A stretch of 64,000 bases of DNA. Origin: Enterovibrio calviensis DSM 14347. GTDB lineage: Bacteria > Pseudomonadota > Gammaproteobacteria > Enterobacterales > Vibrionaceae. This document shows, piece after piece, positions 6,590 through 14,210 of this stretch. Numbering within the stretch: the stretch's first letter is position 1; each line of letters starts with the position of its first letter. Below the pieces are notes generated by a model. It worked only from the letters and a program-made list of their open reading frames with translations. It did not search any database and had not been told where the DNA came from. The stretch lies in the NCBI RefSeq assembly GCF_000621165.1, contig NZ_JHZA01000018.1, positions 1-64,000 of the forward strand, given 5' to 3'. Both the position numbers and the translations under genes were made by a program.

Positions 6590-8104
6590 ATGGTTCTAGA
6601 ACAAGATTCTAATTCAGAAGAACACGAACGACTTAAAGACCTAGTTCTTGAAGGAGCGCGTTTACTACGCGAGGGTATTCCTGAAGATGTCGTTCTCGCT
6701 GAGCTGCAACGCGGAGTAATTCACCCTAAATCTGCAAAGTTACTGCTTAATAAAGCTAAGTATGTAGCAAACAACAGGTCTCTTGAGATTTTGCCAGAAG
6801 AGTTAGAAGAAAGTTTAGACTTCCATAAAGTAATTCGTAAATGGGAAGAGGGGTGCCGCCCCTTAGAAAAATGTATTTTAGGATCGTTCGAAAACGATGG
6901 GTTCTTAAAGAACCTAATTCAAATCAGGGAAGGTCTTAGCCTACATGATAAAGAGCGTGAAGAAAAACTTGTTAAGGCCGGTTTGCCAACTGAGGTTGTG
7001 ATTAGAAAATTTCCTGCCAATTTGACTGATGCACCCCAACTTACATTGCCTGAAAAATTGGGTATAAAACAGGTGGCAATGACTACGTATCTAGGTCTCA
7101 TGGAAGGCCAGAGTAAAGAAGAGGTAGCTATTAGGCTAGCCTATGTTCTAGATCTGGAACTAGATGCAACATATCGTTTAGTTAAATACATTTCTCTGCA
7201 TACAAAACCCGAATTACGTAAAATTGAGAAACCTAAAAATAAAGGGGCGGCAATTATGATGTTCGCTCTAGCTGTTCCTTTTTCGATTGCCATGCTTATC
7301 AAGTCTGTCGCAAAGACAATACCCATTGAAGCTATAGGTGTGTTAGCAGCGGTAGTTGCTCTATTATCTTTTCCTTTGTTTAGACGTTATATTGGGGAAA
7401 AAACAATCGAATACCGTCGGGAGAATGCGCCTGATGGCCTCATTTCACTCGCTCACGATGAAAGGGCTCCGATTCTCTACCTTCGCTCCCACATCGTAGA
7501 TGGCGCTGGGAAAGATCCTAATGGCTACATATCTCACTTTCTCAATTCTACAGATATGAAGACTACCGAGGAAAAGCTCAGTCAGGTGTTCGATGTAGAA
7601 GGCCCCTTGATTGCTCTGGAAGGCCCTAGCGAAGGTCTACCTAATCTCGGTGCGAGCCGTGTTCGAATTGAGGATGTAGAAAAACTCAAATGGCAGGAGC
7701 TGGTTCTAGGTCTCATAGCTCGGGCGGCACTTGTGGTGGTGCGCTTTCGTCCCACGCAAGGTGCGCGCTGGGAAGTTGAGCAATTACTGCGTCTTTGCCC
7801 TCCGCATCAACTCGTATTCATCTTGACAAGTCCGGAAGACACTGCAGAAGAACGTGAGACATCATGGCGTGAACTTCATATGCTCCTCGAAACACATGTT
7901 AGAACTGGTTTACCCACAACGTTGGGAAAAGATGACTACTGTCTAGGTTTCAACACGGAATTTCAGCCGCGGATATTCAGCGGGAAAAGCACTTTTTTTG
8001 GAAAACAATCGGCCTTTTTGGATGCTGTCGTGGAGGCTTCAGCTTTTAGTAATCCATTATTCGACAAGCACAAGGCAAAAATGCAAGCAGCAAGTATTTT
8101 TTAA
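6590..8104 (+). CDS. Two-TM protein with TIR/deoxyribosyltransferase-like C-terminal domain, 504 aa
   Basis: Layout in order: a charged, helical N-terminal region with three short repeats of amphipathic helices (residues 1-210), two membrane helices (about 221-240 and 245-265), then a cytosolic alpha/beta domain. The domain reads YLRSHIVDGAG, FDVEGPLIALEGPSEGLPNLGASRV, KWQELVLGLIARAALVVVRFRP and ARWEVEQLL. This order (LRS..., GP-I-AL-GP-E-LP-LGA-R, WQE...ARLVVVR, WE-E) matches membrane-bound domains I place near the TIR and nucleoside deoxyribosyltransferase folds; Glu in WEVEQ is a candidate active residue. This is a fold-level inference. The start has only a weak AGG upstream. It is followed after 19 nt by a small two-TM gene in the same cassette. 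A role as a defence effector is plausible but unproven. Confidence 0.75.
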   Translation: MVLEQDSNSEEHERLKDLVLEGARLLREGIPEDVVLAELQRGVIHPKSAKLLLNKAKYVANNRSLEILPEELEESLDFHKVIRKWEEGCRPLEKCILGSFENDGFLKNLIQIREGLSLHDKEREEKLVKAGLPTEVVIRKFPANLTDAPQLTLPEKLGIKQVAMTTYLGLMEGQSKEEVAIRLAYVLDLELDATYRLVKYISLHTKPELRKIEKPKNKGAAIMMFALAVPFSIAMLIKSVAKTIPIEAIGVLAAVVALLSFPLFRRYIGEKTIEYRRENAPDGLISLAHDERAPILYLRSHIVDGAGKDPNGYISHFLNSTDMKTTEEKLSQVFDVEGPLIALEGPSEGLPNLGASRVRIEDVEKLKWQELVLGLIARAALVVVRFRPTQGARWEVEQLLRLCPPHQLVFILTSPEDTAEERETSWRELHMLLETHVRTGLPTTLGKDDYCLGFNTEFQPRIFSGKSTFFGKQSAFLDAVVEASAFSNPLFDKHKAKMQAASIF

Positions 8105-8123
8105 TAATTAAAGGAGAAAAATT

Positions 8124-8420
8124 ATGCACCCCTACTGGACTCCATTCTTCTATATCAAGTTTGGCCTCGCATTTTATGGTGGTTTTTATTTTGGTTCTGA
8201 ATCTATTCCAATGGGTATAGGTGTTTTCATTGGTGCAATTGTTGGGGTGACCATCATTGCAAACATACTTTATCCTGTATTACGGGCAATTGTGCCAGAG
8301 TTGGTCGCGAAGTGGGAACTAGCTGAGGCCAGAGCTATTCTAGGCAGCAATGAGCCAGATGATGTTGAAAATGCTCTGGATGAGATGGATTTTGAAGAAT
8401 ATGATAACCAAAATAAATAA
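8124..8420 (+). CDS. Small two-TM protein, 98 aa, partner of the 504-aa protein
   Basis: A short N-terminus is followed by two hydrophobic helices (about residues 8-30, FYIKFGLAFYGGFYFG, and 32-55, MGIGVFIGAIVGVTIIANILYPV) and an acidic cytosolic tail (DDVENALDEMDFEEYDNQ). The gene has the strongest ribosome site in the cassette region (AAGGAG, 9 nt before ATG) and lies 19 nt after the 504-aa gene, so the two are surely co-transcribed. I do not recognise the family. It could be an assembly partner or an inhibitor of the larger protein. Confidence 0.75.
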   Translation: MHPYWTPFFYIKFGLAFYGGFYFGSESIPMGIGVFIGAIVGVTIIANILYPVLRAIVPELVAKWELAEARAILGSNEPDDVENALDEMDFEEYDNQNK

Positions 8421-8452
8421 GTGAAAACGCATAACACATATGAGCCCTTCTC

Positions 8453-8890
8453 CGGTCAATAGGCAATAGCATTCTTTTGGCTGCCTTAGCAGCCAATGCT
8501 CTTGAACAACAAAGCCGTCTACTTCGTTCTGTCATTTCCGCCATTAAGTCGTTGCTTACGGCAAACACATATAGAGGGTCGCTTACTGCGGTCTCACCGC
8601 TGCCTGCCACTTGTGTGACAGGGCCACTAGACATTCATCGGTTAACCCAGGCTGGCACTATTCAAAAAGAAGGCTAAACAATGGTTTTCCAGTTATCTTC
8701 AGGCTCAGGCTAGGTATAAGCAACTTTGTTGTTCGTTGTAATGCGCACCAATGGGGCGGCTAATCAAAGCAATCGGGCTTGGACAACATTTGGCACAGCA
8801 GACCATTCGGGTTTACTACCCACAGAGCTTAGTCAGCAACGTGCTCTTTCTCAGCACCAGTTAGGCCTTCAGCTTACCCCATTGTGCGAC
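8453..8890 (-). ncRNA. Non-coding end of the second IS, candidate guide RNA region
   Basis: 438 bp without a convincing ORF, 3' of the transposase gene. On the minus strand CGCATTACA (8745-8737) matches the left target flank CGCATAACA at 8 of 9 bases. After 13 nt, TTGCTT (8723-8718) is complementary to AAGCAA of the right flank (10014-10019). Order and strand sense are the same as in the other element. The match is shorter, so the call is tentative. Confidence 0.35.
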
Positions 8891-9934
8891 TTATTCGGGT
8901 AAGAACCGACGTTCATCAAACACGGTTTGGTTCCTCAACATAAAGTAAATGCATCGCCCAAGCTTGTGGGCGAGAGCAGACAGTGCTTTAGCTTTGCTCA
9001 TCCGTTTTTGCAAACGAGTGAGGTATTTCTTGGCTTTTTCATTACCACGAAGGTAAAGCACGGCGGCTTCTGAGAACGCCCATTTCAGGTGGGCATTCCC
9101 GATTTTATTTCCACTGGTACCATATTGTTTTCCTGCTGATTCAGCTTTGCATTTAATCAAACGGGAATAAGAGGCGAAGTGCTGAACCGTTGGAAAGCGC
9201 TGGATATTGCCAATCTCATAGAGAATGGTCAGCGCCAGAATGCGGCCAATACCGGGGACCGTTTGTAGCAGTTGGTAATCGTGCGGGTTATGTTGTTTGG
9301 CGCTTTGTTCGATGAAGTGTTCAACGTTCGCCAGCTCTTTGCTGTAAAAGGCAATGACGTTCAAATCGATATCGAGGTTGCGGTTAATCGCAGGCTCATT
9401 GAAGCGGTTGCGGACTTCTTCTCTGGCATAGGGATAGCGAAGTTGGAGATTAGGTGCAGGGAGATTGTACTGGCTGAAGTTGTTGGACACATGCGCTTTT
9501 AAGTTAGCACCATGACGCACGATTTTGGTTCGGCGGCGGAGTAAGTCTCGGGTAGCGCGCATGACCTTCGGGTAAGCATAGGCCAATGGGAAATTCCCAC
9601 CGCGAAGCAGCGAGGCTATTTTAAATGAATCGATGCGGTCGTTTTTGGTTTTGCCGCCGTGAATAGCCTTCATGTACAAGGCGTGACCCAGCACAAAATC
9701 AAAAGCATAATCGAGGCAAAGGTCACTGACCCAATACCAGCAATGCATGCATTCGACACCGACGACGATTTCATCTTGAAATGGCGCGAGTATTTCCAGT
9801 AAAGCATCAGGGTCAGCGCCAATCTTCTTATGAAGGATTTTATTGCCCGTTGCGTCGAGAATACAGACGTAAAGAATGCGCGCATGCAGATCGATGCCGC
9901 AGTAATAGTTATGCTGTTGGTTATAAAATCTCAT
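8891..9934 (-). CDS. IS110-family transposase, 347 aa
   Basis: DEDD recombinase with D15 (CGIDLHARILYV), E61 (VGVECMHCWYW), D99 and D102 (GKTKNDRIDSFKIA). The C-terminal Transposase_20 domain has QTVPGIGRILALTIL, FASYSRLIKC and SGNKIGNAHLKWAFSEAA. GGAGAAG 6 nt before the ATG supports the start, and the frame is intact at normal length. The first codons overlap one arm of a hairpin: CTCATTGAG near 9931 pairs with CTCAATGAG at 10001-10009, around an inner CCAGCTTA/TAAGCTGG stem. This could regulate translation. Confidence 0.9.
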   Translation of the reverse strand: MRFYNQQHNYYCGIDLHARILYVCILDATGNKILHKKIGADPDALLEILAPFQDEIVVGVECMHCWYWVSDLCLDYAFDFVLGHALYMKAIHGGKTKNDRIDSFKIASLLRGGNFPLAYAYPKVMRATRDLLRRRTKIVRHGANLKAHVSNNFSQYNLPAPNLQLRYPYAREEVRNRFNEPAINRNLDIDLNVIAFYSKELANVEHFIEQSAKQHNPHDYQLLQTVPGIGRILALTILYEIGNIQRFPTVQHFASYSRLIKCKAESAGKQYGTSGNKIGNAHLKWAFSEAAVLYLRGNEKAKKYLTRLQKRMSKAKALSALAHKLGRCIYFMLRNQTVFDERRFLPE

Positions 9935-10137
9935 TGAGTCTTCTCCGTTTTGGTTTTGTCGCCTTCCAGCTTAGCCCGAGGGTTAAGCTGGAGGAGAAGG
10001 CTCAATGAGTATCAAGCAAATCAACGCGGACGTTTACTCGTGGCGCATTTTTTCATGAAAACTCTGTGATTAAGGTGCTTCAATCAGTTTGGGCTAGTAA
10101 ACGCCCGTTATTAGAACGTTAAATGCTCAGGGAAGAT

Positions 10138-10605
10138 ATGGTGGAAGACTTAGAATTGAAAGCCCCGGCTAGAGGCTTAGGTAAACAGTGTAAAGCGATA
10201 CTCAGAACAGTGCCGGATTGGTTTGGTAGGGAGGACGCCTTGCTCTGTTATGCAAGGGAAATTGATGAGTTAGATACCTACACTGCGTGGTGCGAAAACA
10301 AATTGGTTGGGTTCTTCTCGGTAAATTATCACAATGAGCATACAGCTGAGTTACATGTATTAGCCGTCAGCGCAGATTATCACCGAAAAGGAGTAGGTAG
10401 AGCTTTATATTTGGCTATAGAGTCAGATTTAAAAGCTGGGGCAGTTAAGTTTGTTCAAGTTAAAACTCTTGGTGAATCCGCGGGTGATACTAACTATGAA
10501 AAAACGAGACAGTTTTATATGGCACTAGGCTTCTACCCACTCGAAGAAATCACAGACTTCTGGGGCGAGGGTACCCCTTGTTTGTTCATGGTTAAGAGCA
10601 TTTAA
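10138..10605 (+). CDS. GNAT-family N-acetyltransferase, 155 aa
   Basis: LHVLAVSADYHRKGVGRALY is a textbook GNAT acetyl-CoA strand and loop (R-K-G-V-G-R), and TRQFYMALGFYPLEE is the matching C-terminal motif. The N-terminal half has KAILRTVPDWFGREDAL, a segment common in GNATs of the YkkB/AAC-like group. I use ATG 10138, with AGGGAAG 5 nt upstream. An ATG at 10123 lies inside the R' box of the preceding attC. The stop overlaps the next attC. Substrate unknown; third GNAT gene of the array. Confidence 0.9.
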   Translation: MVEDLELKAPARGLGKQCKAILRTVPDWFGREDALLCYAREIDELDTYTAWCENKLVGFFSVNYHNEHTAELHVLAVSADYHRKGVGRALYLAIESDLKAGAVKFVQVKTLGESAGDTNYEKTRQFYMALGFYPLEEITDFWGEGTPCLFMVKSI

Positions 10606-10805
10606 CAAACAAACTGTTTAAGAGTGATTCGCAACGCGTGGCATTTTTACCATGCGTTGGTTTTAGTGTTTTAGGTGGTATGCGGGAGCTTCGGTATTGC
10701 GTTGCTCACACCTTAACAGGACTACATGGATCCCCCCGTTCGTCAAACATCCGCAAGACATTCTGAGATATGTTATGGACTGCCGCTCTACATTCGGCGT
10801 TGTCA
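10602..10805 (+). repeat. attC site interrupted by an IS end fragment
   Basis: VCR-like left part at 10602-10720 (TTAACAAAC, CGCAACGCGTGGC) and R' GTTGTCA at 10799-10805, with 78 bp of IS sequence between. Confidence 0.78.
10721..10798 (-). mobile_element. 78-bp end fragment of the IS1111-type element
   Basis: The stretch from TACATGGATCCCCCC to CATTCGGC matches 959-1036 of the intact copy with a single clear difference (GTTCG against GTACG). It holds the outer repeat and the distal part of the non-coding end but none of the transposase. It lies at the same place in an attC, between the right arm and R'. Confidence 0.85.
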
Positions 10806-10887
10806 GTTTGTCTTTAATTTCAGTGATTAAGTCAGTAAAATTCAGCTAAGTCTGTATCGTAGCAAACGTATGATGCAGGCGTTATGT
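10799..10887 (+). other. ORF-less mini-cassette of about 80 bp
   Basis: Between R' GTTGTCA (10799-10805) and R' GTTATGT (10881-10887) there is no ORF and no complete attC, only a GCAGGC right end. It is probably a collapsed cassette. Confidence 0.5.
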
Positions 10888-11457
10888 ATACCCAGGAAAT
10901 ATAAAATTGAAGTGGAGTTTCATTTGTTATTAATAGTTTTGGGCTGTGGGATTTTTATATTCATCGTTTCAGTGTCAGTGCCGTATCTAATGCCAGTGAT
11001 TAATTACTTTTTTGATACCGGTATCGATATCCAACCTACGGAACATCATTTGACTTTAGTCGCTATGTGTATAGCTATTAGCGCTTTTTTAGTTGCTTTT
11101 GCTAACTTCAAGTTGAAGTCTGAAAGTGAAATTAAATTTATAGTATCTAAAGTTGAGGATCAAAACCCACAAAAAAAACGTTTACATCTGATCAATGAAA
11201 AAGATAGAAATGAGGTGATTCTTCATGTCTATTTGAGGTCCAAGGGTTCTGAAAGTATCTGTATATACTCAATGAAAGATAAGCCCTTAAACCTCCCGTC
11301 GTTCGGTTGTACTTCTTTTGATTTTGACGCGCTGAATGAAATTCGAAACCGTAACCATAATGCTGCTGCTAAAGTAACGATATTGCTCGGTTCAGGAAAA
11401 AAACTTGTCGCTTCTCCTGTTAAGGGGTGGTGGGATTGGGGTACTTACAGTGGTTGA
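10870..11457 (+). CDS. Two-TM hypothetical protein, last cassette, 195 aa
   Basis: Two membrane helices (about residues 19-43, LLLIVLGCGIFIFIVSVSVPYL, and 63-80, LVAMCIAISAFLVAFANF) are followed by a cytosolic beta-rich domain ending WWDWGTYSG. Family not recognised. The ATG at 10870 lies before the R' box of the preceding site, so the first residues are attC-encoded. No ribosome site clearly supports it, and an in-frame GTG at 10912 is an alternative. No complete attC follows; instead decayed IS sequence begins about 15 bp after the stop, so this cassette can no longer be excised. Confidence 0.68.
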   Translation: MMQALCIPRKYKIEVEFHLLLIVLGCGIFIFIVSVSVPYLMPVINYFFDTGIDIQPTEHHLTLVAMCIAISAFLVAFANFKLKSESEIKFIVSKVEDQNPQKKRLHLINEKDRNEVILHVYLRSKGSESICIYSMKDKPLNLPSFGCTSFDFDALNEIRNRNHNAAAKVTILLGSGKKLVASPVKGWWDWGTYSG

Positions 11458-11474
11458 CCATATACATAGCAAAC

Positions 11475-11880
11475 GACTATGGCGTCAATAATTGATTTTA
11501 GCGTCGTCTTTATTCCACACTACGCCGTCTCTGAGCATAGAGTTTAAGATAACAACCATCTTTCTCATACAGTAATGATGGCGACTTTCTTGGGCTTCCA
11601 GCTTCCACCAAGCGTGTGTAAGTTGCCTTGAAATCGGATTACATTTCATTTCTACATCAACGCCATATAAAGGACAGTTCTCACTTGTGCGCGTCCTCCT
11701 TGGATGACACGTTTACCTTTATTGCGGCTCTTTCATTCGCCATAGGAGCAACAACGATGAGGGTAGCTGCCTGCTTAATGGCATGCTTTGCGGTGGTTAT
11801 GACGTCAAGGGATCGACCGAGTTTAGTCAGCGTAAGATAAGCCCCGTCGATTGAGGATTGAGTCGCAAGCATCAGAGAGT
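11475..11880 (-). pseudogene. Decayed IS110-family transposase, C-terminal fragment
   Basis: Three minus-strand frames together spell the Transposase_20 C-terminus: KQAATLIVVAPMANE, then NKGKRVIQGGRAQVRTVLYMALM, then GKPKKVAI and MRKMVVILNSMLRDGVVW. At least two frameshifts and internal stops separate them, and the N-terminal half is gone. It is a different lineage from the two intact elements. It sits exactly where the cassette array gives way to ordinary chromosome. Confidence 0.8.
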
Positions 11881-12082
11881 GAGCCCGTTTTTATGAATAC
11901 TGGGACACTGATTTTGTAGAGTATATTGTAGTATTTGAATATTGCGTATCGTTCTTTCCTTTTGGGTGGAACGTTGTTTTCGCGCAGTTCATTAGAACAA
12001 GGGTAGGGTGCATGTCTTTCTCATTGTTAAAAAAGGATGTTGAGGAGAGAGCTATCGCTAGGCGTTGGCTACAACGAGGGGT

Positions 12083-12562
12083 ATGGATAGAAAAGAGCCA
12101 CGATTGGGAGATTTGTCTGATGCACTTGTGGAGCATGCTGATATGCCACAAGAGTATTTACCAGAGGATCCTAATTTTTTGCCAGCGCCGCTACGCGCTC
12201 GTTTTTTTGCGCAAATGGCAGATTCTTTAATCAGTGTGCTTATTTTTATCAGTGTGTTTTACATACTCAGTGAAGCTAAATTTGAACCCGAAAACGTGCG
12301 CATATATTCACTTTTATTTTCAGTGTCTTACTATCTTTTATGTGACTCGTTACCAAGGGGGAAGAGTATCGGAAAGTGGTTTTTTAAAATTTCGGTGATT
12401 AATAAGCGGACAGGTGCATATTGTTCATTCATTCAGTCATTTTTTAGAAACCTTCTTTGCCTTACTCTCGGAATCATAGATTCAGCGTTTATTCTAGGTA
12501 AGAAAAGAAGACGTTTAGGAGATTTATTGGCTAGAACAATTGTCATAAAAGATCGAAAATAA
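12083..12562 (+). CDS. RDD-family membrane protein, 159 aa
   Basis: RDD proteins are small membrane proteins, some linked to sodium/proton exchange. Here the diagnostic features are RARFFAQMADSLI at the start of the first helix, then LPRGKSIGKWFFKISVI, the RN of SFFRNLL and RRRLGDLLARTIV at the end. Three hydrophobic segments lie at about residues 45-65, 70-88 and 118-140. The start is uncertain: ATG 12083 gives a natural N-terminus, while TTG 12065 is in frame upstream. First intact chromosomal gene after the integron. Confidence 0.82.
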   Translation: MDRKEPRLGDLSDALVEHADMPQEYLPEDPNFLPAPLRARFFAQMADSLISVLIFISVFYILSEAKFEPENVRIYSLLFSVSYYLLCDSLPRGKSIGKWFFKISVINKRTGAYCSFIQSFFRNLLCLTLGIIDSAFILGKKRRRLGDLLARTIVIKDRK

Positions 12563-12691
12563 GGGTTTCAACCTGTATGCAAAACGTAGGACTTATCGTG
12601 ATGCAATCGGCTTTTTTGATTTAGATGGTATGTTTTGGTTGAGAGTCAGTTTTGTGCCCATCAAGTTGACGTTAAGTAAAAGAAGAGAGAC

Positions 12692-13045
12692 ATGATCCCA
12701 GTAGCCGTTCTTATCCATGTTCCCGATGTCACTGAGGGGCTCACTTGGTATCAAAAAGCGTTTCCTGAAGCTACTCCTGTCTACTATCCAGAATCCGACT
12801 TTACGGTACTTGAACTAAGCGGTTTTTGTTTGGAAATAGTGCAGGCTGATGAGAAAGTAACCGCTGGGAAAAAAGGAACCGTTGTTTACTGGTTAGTCGA
12901 ATGCCTGAGTGATCGACTCGCTCACTTTGAGCAACTCGGCGCAACGTTGTATCGTGGCCCTATGAAAATAGAACACGGGCTAACGATGTGTCAGCTAGAA
13001 GATCCTTTTGGTAACTTAATTGGCTTACGTGGACAAGTAATTTAG
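12692..13045 (+). CDS. VOC-superfamily (glyoxalase-like) protein, 117 aa
   Basis: A single vicinal-oxygen-chelate domain: MIPVAVLIHVPDVTEGLTW, then YPESDFTVLELSGFCLEIV, and a second half with EQLGATLYRGPMKI and CQLEDPFGNLIGLRG, the usual C-terminal DPFGNxxGL signature. Members bind a metal and catalyse varied reactions or act as antibiotic-binding proteins, so the substrate is open. GAGAGAC lies before the ATG. The GGCT-like gene follows after 26 nt in what is probably one transcript. Confidence 0.85.
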   Translation: MIPVAVLIHVPDVTEGLTWYQKAFPEATPVYYPESDFTVLELSGFCLEIVQADEKVTAGKKGTVVYWLVECLSDRLAHFEQLGATLYRGPMKIEHGLTMCQLEDPFGNLIGLRGQVI

Positions 13046-13071
13046 ATTCAGGGAAAGAAGAGGTACCTAAC

Positions 13072-13416
13072 ATGGAAAGACTGTTTATTTACGGGACATT
13101 GGCACCAGGAAGGCCAAATCATGGTGTTGTCGCTGATATTCCGGGCGACTGGGTAGCTGCATCCATGAAGGGGCATTTGGTGAATGAAGGCTGGGGATCA
13201 GAACTTGGTTGTCCTGGTATTGTGCCGTCAAATGAAGGCGAGAAAGTGGAAGGTTTTCTTTTTTCTTCAAGCCACTTATCGCAACATTGGGCAAGGCTAG
13301 ATGATTACGAAGGGACGGGTTACAAGCGAGTTCCTGTGTTGGTTAGCACTGAAAGCGGACAAAATGTTGAAGCTTATGTTTACGCACTCAACCAAGTAGA
13401 GAAAAGCGGCCTTTAA
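13072..13416 (+). CDS. Gamma-glutamylcyclotransferase/AIG2-like protein, 114 aa
   Basis: The N-terminus LFIYGTLAPGRPN is the substrate-binding YGTL loop of the GGCT/AIG2 family. GFLFSSSHLSQHWARLDDYEG supplies the conserved acidic DxYEG element with the likely catalytic Glu, and YKRVPVLV follows as usual. The family removes gamma-glutamyl groups or forms 5-oxoproline; the exact substrate is unknown. It follows the VOC gene closely. An imperfect hairpin (TAGCGCC/GGCGCTA) at 13417-13453 may terminate the transcript. Confidence 0.85.
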   Translation: MERLFIYGTLAPGRPNHGVVADIPGDWVAASMKGHLVNEGWGSELGCPGIVPSNEGEKVEGFLFSSSHLSQHWARLDDYEGTGYKRVPVLVSTESGQNVEAYVYALNQVEKSGL

Positions 13417-13574
13417 ATAGCGCCGACACAAGGCGATATCCAAGGCGCTATCTCTCAGTTCCCTTCCTGCTGTGATTCTTGAAGTGGGTCGGGGCTGTCA
13501 TCTAAAACTGTGACGTGTCAGTTTCTTATCACAATCCCTCAAACCACTTTAGTGTCCCTTTCAACAATTAACCG

Positions 13575-14078
13575 CTAAGACAAGTGTGGCCCGATCATGC
13601 TTGCCGACAAGTACAAGCCAAAACCAAAAATGATATGGGTTATTACGCTGCGAAATCTTGCTACTGATGGTTTAGGCGTTTTTGATGCGGCTATCCCTAA
13701 CCCCATGGCGGGTTGCATGACAAAAAAGGGGAGTCCTACAGTGAGGGCGCCAAAGCAGATGGCAGGAAAGACACTCGGCGTGGTTATCCAACTATTGTCT
13801 AGTACCATTATGAGTGTGGCGGCGAATATCACGCCCGTTAAATAATGTAGTGTCCAACCAATCAATAATTCTGCTCTGACGGGCTTCGCCTTAGATATAT
13901 TCTCGTGTCGAAAGGTTCCTTTTCCCATATGTACTGCCCAACGCCCCACCAATCCATAATTTAGTGGCATTATTCCCAAGAATTTGCGAAGTGTCAGTGC
14001 CCAAATATCCATTACCAATGTGGCTCCAACACCGATGACTACGCTGGTAACGATAAAATTGAGTGTCTCGCTGTTCAT
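13575..14078 (-). CDS. DUF2938-family membrane protein, 167 aa
   Basis: Four hydrophobic segments (about residues 7-30, 72-95, 100-122 and 143-162) with the conserved GATLVMDIWALTLRKFLGI start and HYLTGVIFAATLI, MQPAMGLGIAASKTP and HIIFGFGLYL segments match DUF2938, inner-membrane proteins of unknown function. It is transcribed divergently from the MerR-family regulator at 14211, with a MerR-type promoter reading toward it. Regulation by that protein is the best inference. Confidence 0.85.
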   Translation of the reverse strand: MNSETLNFIVTSVVIGVGATLVMDIWALTLRKFLGIMPLNYGLVGRWAVHMGKGTFRHENISKAKPVRAELLIGWTLHYLTGVIFAATLIMVLDNSWITTPSVFPAICFGALTVGLPFFVMQPAMGLGIAASKTPKPSVARFRSVITHIIFGFGLYLSASMIGPHLS

Positions 14079-14171
14079 GTTCCATTATCCTTTTTTGTCG
14101 TTAAATAACGTTGTATTTCTTTTTCCATCAACGAGTTCTGGCGTTGCGTTTGTTGATGTGTCAGTTTATTC

Positions 14172-14202
14172 ATCATGCCACTTCAAGTTGACTTTAGGTC
14201 AA
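14172..14202 (-). promoter_or_regulatory. MerR-type promoter with 19-bp spacer for the DUF2938 gene
   Basis: On the minus strand a -35 TTGACC (14202-14197) and a -10 CATGAT (14177-14172) are separated by 19 bp. The spacer holds the dyad CCTAAAGTCAACTTGAAG. An overlong 19-bp spacer with a central dyad is the hallmark of MerR-family activation by DNA untwisting. Confidence 0.6.
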
Positions 14203-14210
14203 GGGACAAA

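Larger units (their letters stand above)
8437..10013 (-). mobile_element. Second IS110-family insertion sequence in an attC
   Basis: About 1.58 kb, unrelated in sequence to the element at 960. The ends carry imperfect inverted repeats: TGAGCCCTTCTCC at 8440-8452 against GGAGAAGGCTCA at 9993-10004. A long non-coding part (about 440 bp) follows the transposase gene and a short leader precedes it. Boundaries are inferred from the broken attC and are good to a few bases. Confidence 0.75.
8430..10124 (+). repeat. attC site split by the second IS
   Basis: The left fragment GCATAACA (near 8430-8436) and the right part from about 10013 (CAAGCAAATCAACG) to R' GTTAAAT (10118-10124) make one common-type attC when joined. 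The IS entered next to the left R'' box. Confidence 0.8.

Noticed and set aside
8477-8677. Short frames in the non-coding end of the second IS
   Set aside because: They lack ribosome sites and lie where IS1111-type elements carry RNA rather than protein.
1-11500. Integron integrase gene or attI
   Set aside because: None is present; orientation of the attC sites suggests they lie to the left of the window.
12012-12230. 72-aa plus-strand frame overlapping the RDD gene
   Set aside because: It overlaps the clearly conserved RDD frame for most of its length. Only the first 20 residues look natural, so it may be a frameshifted old N-terminus but cannot be called a gene.
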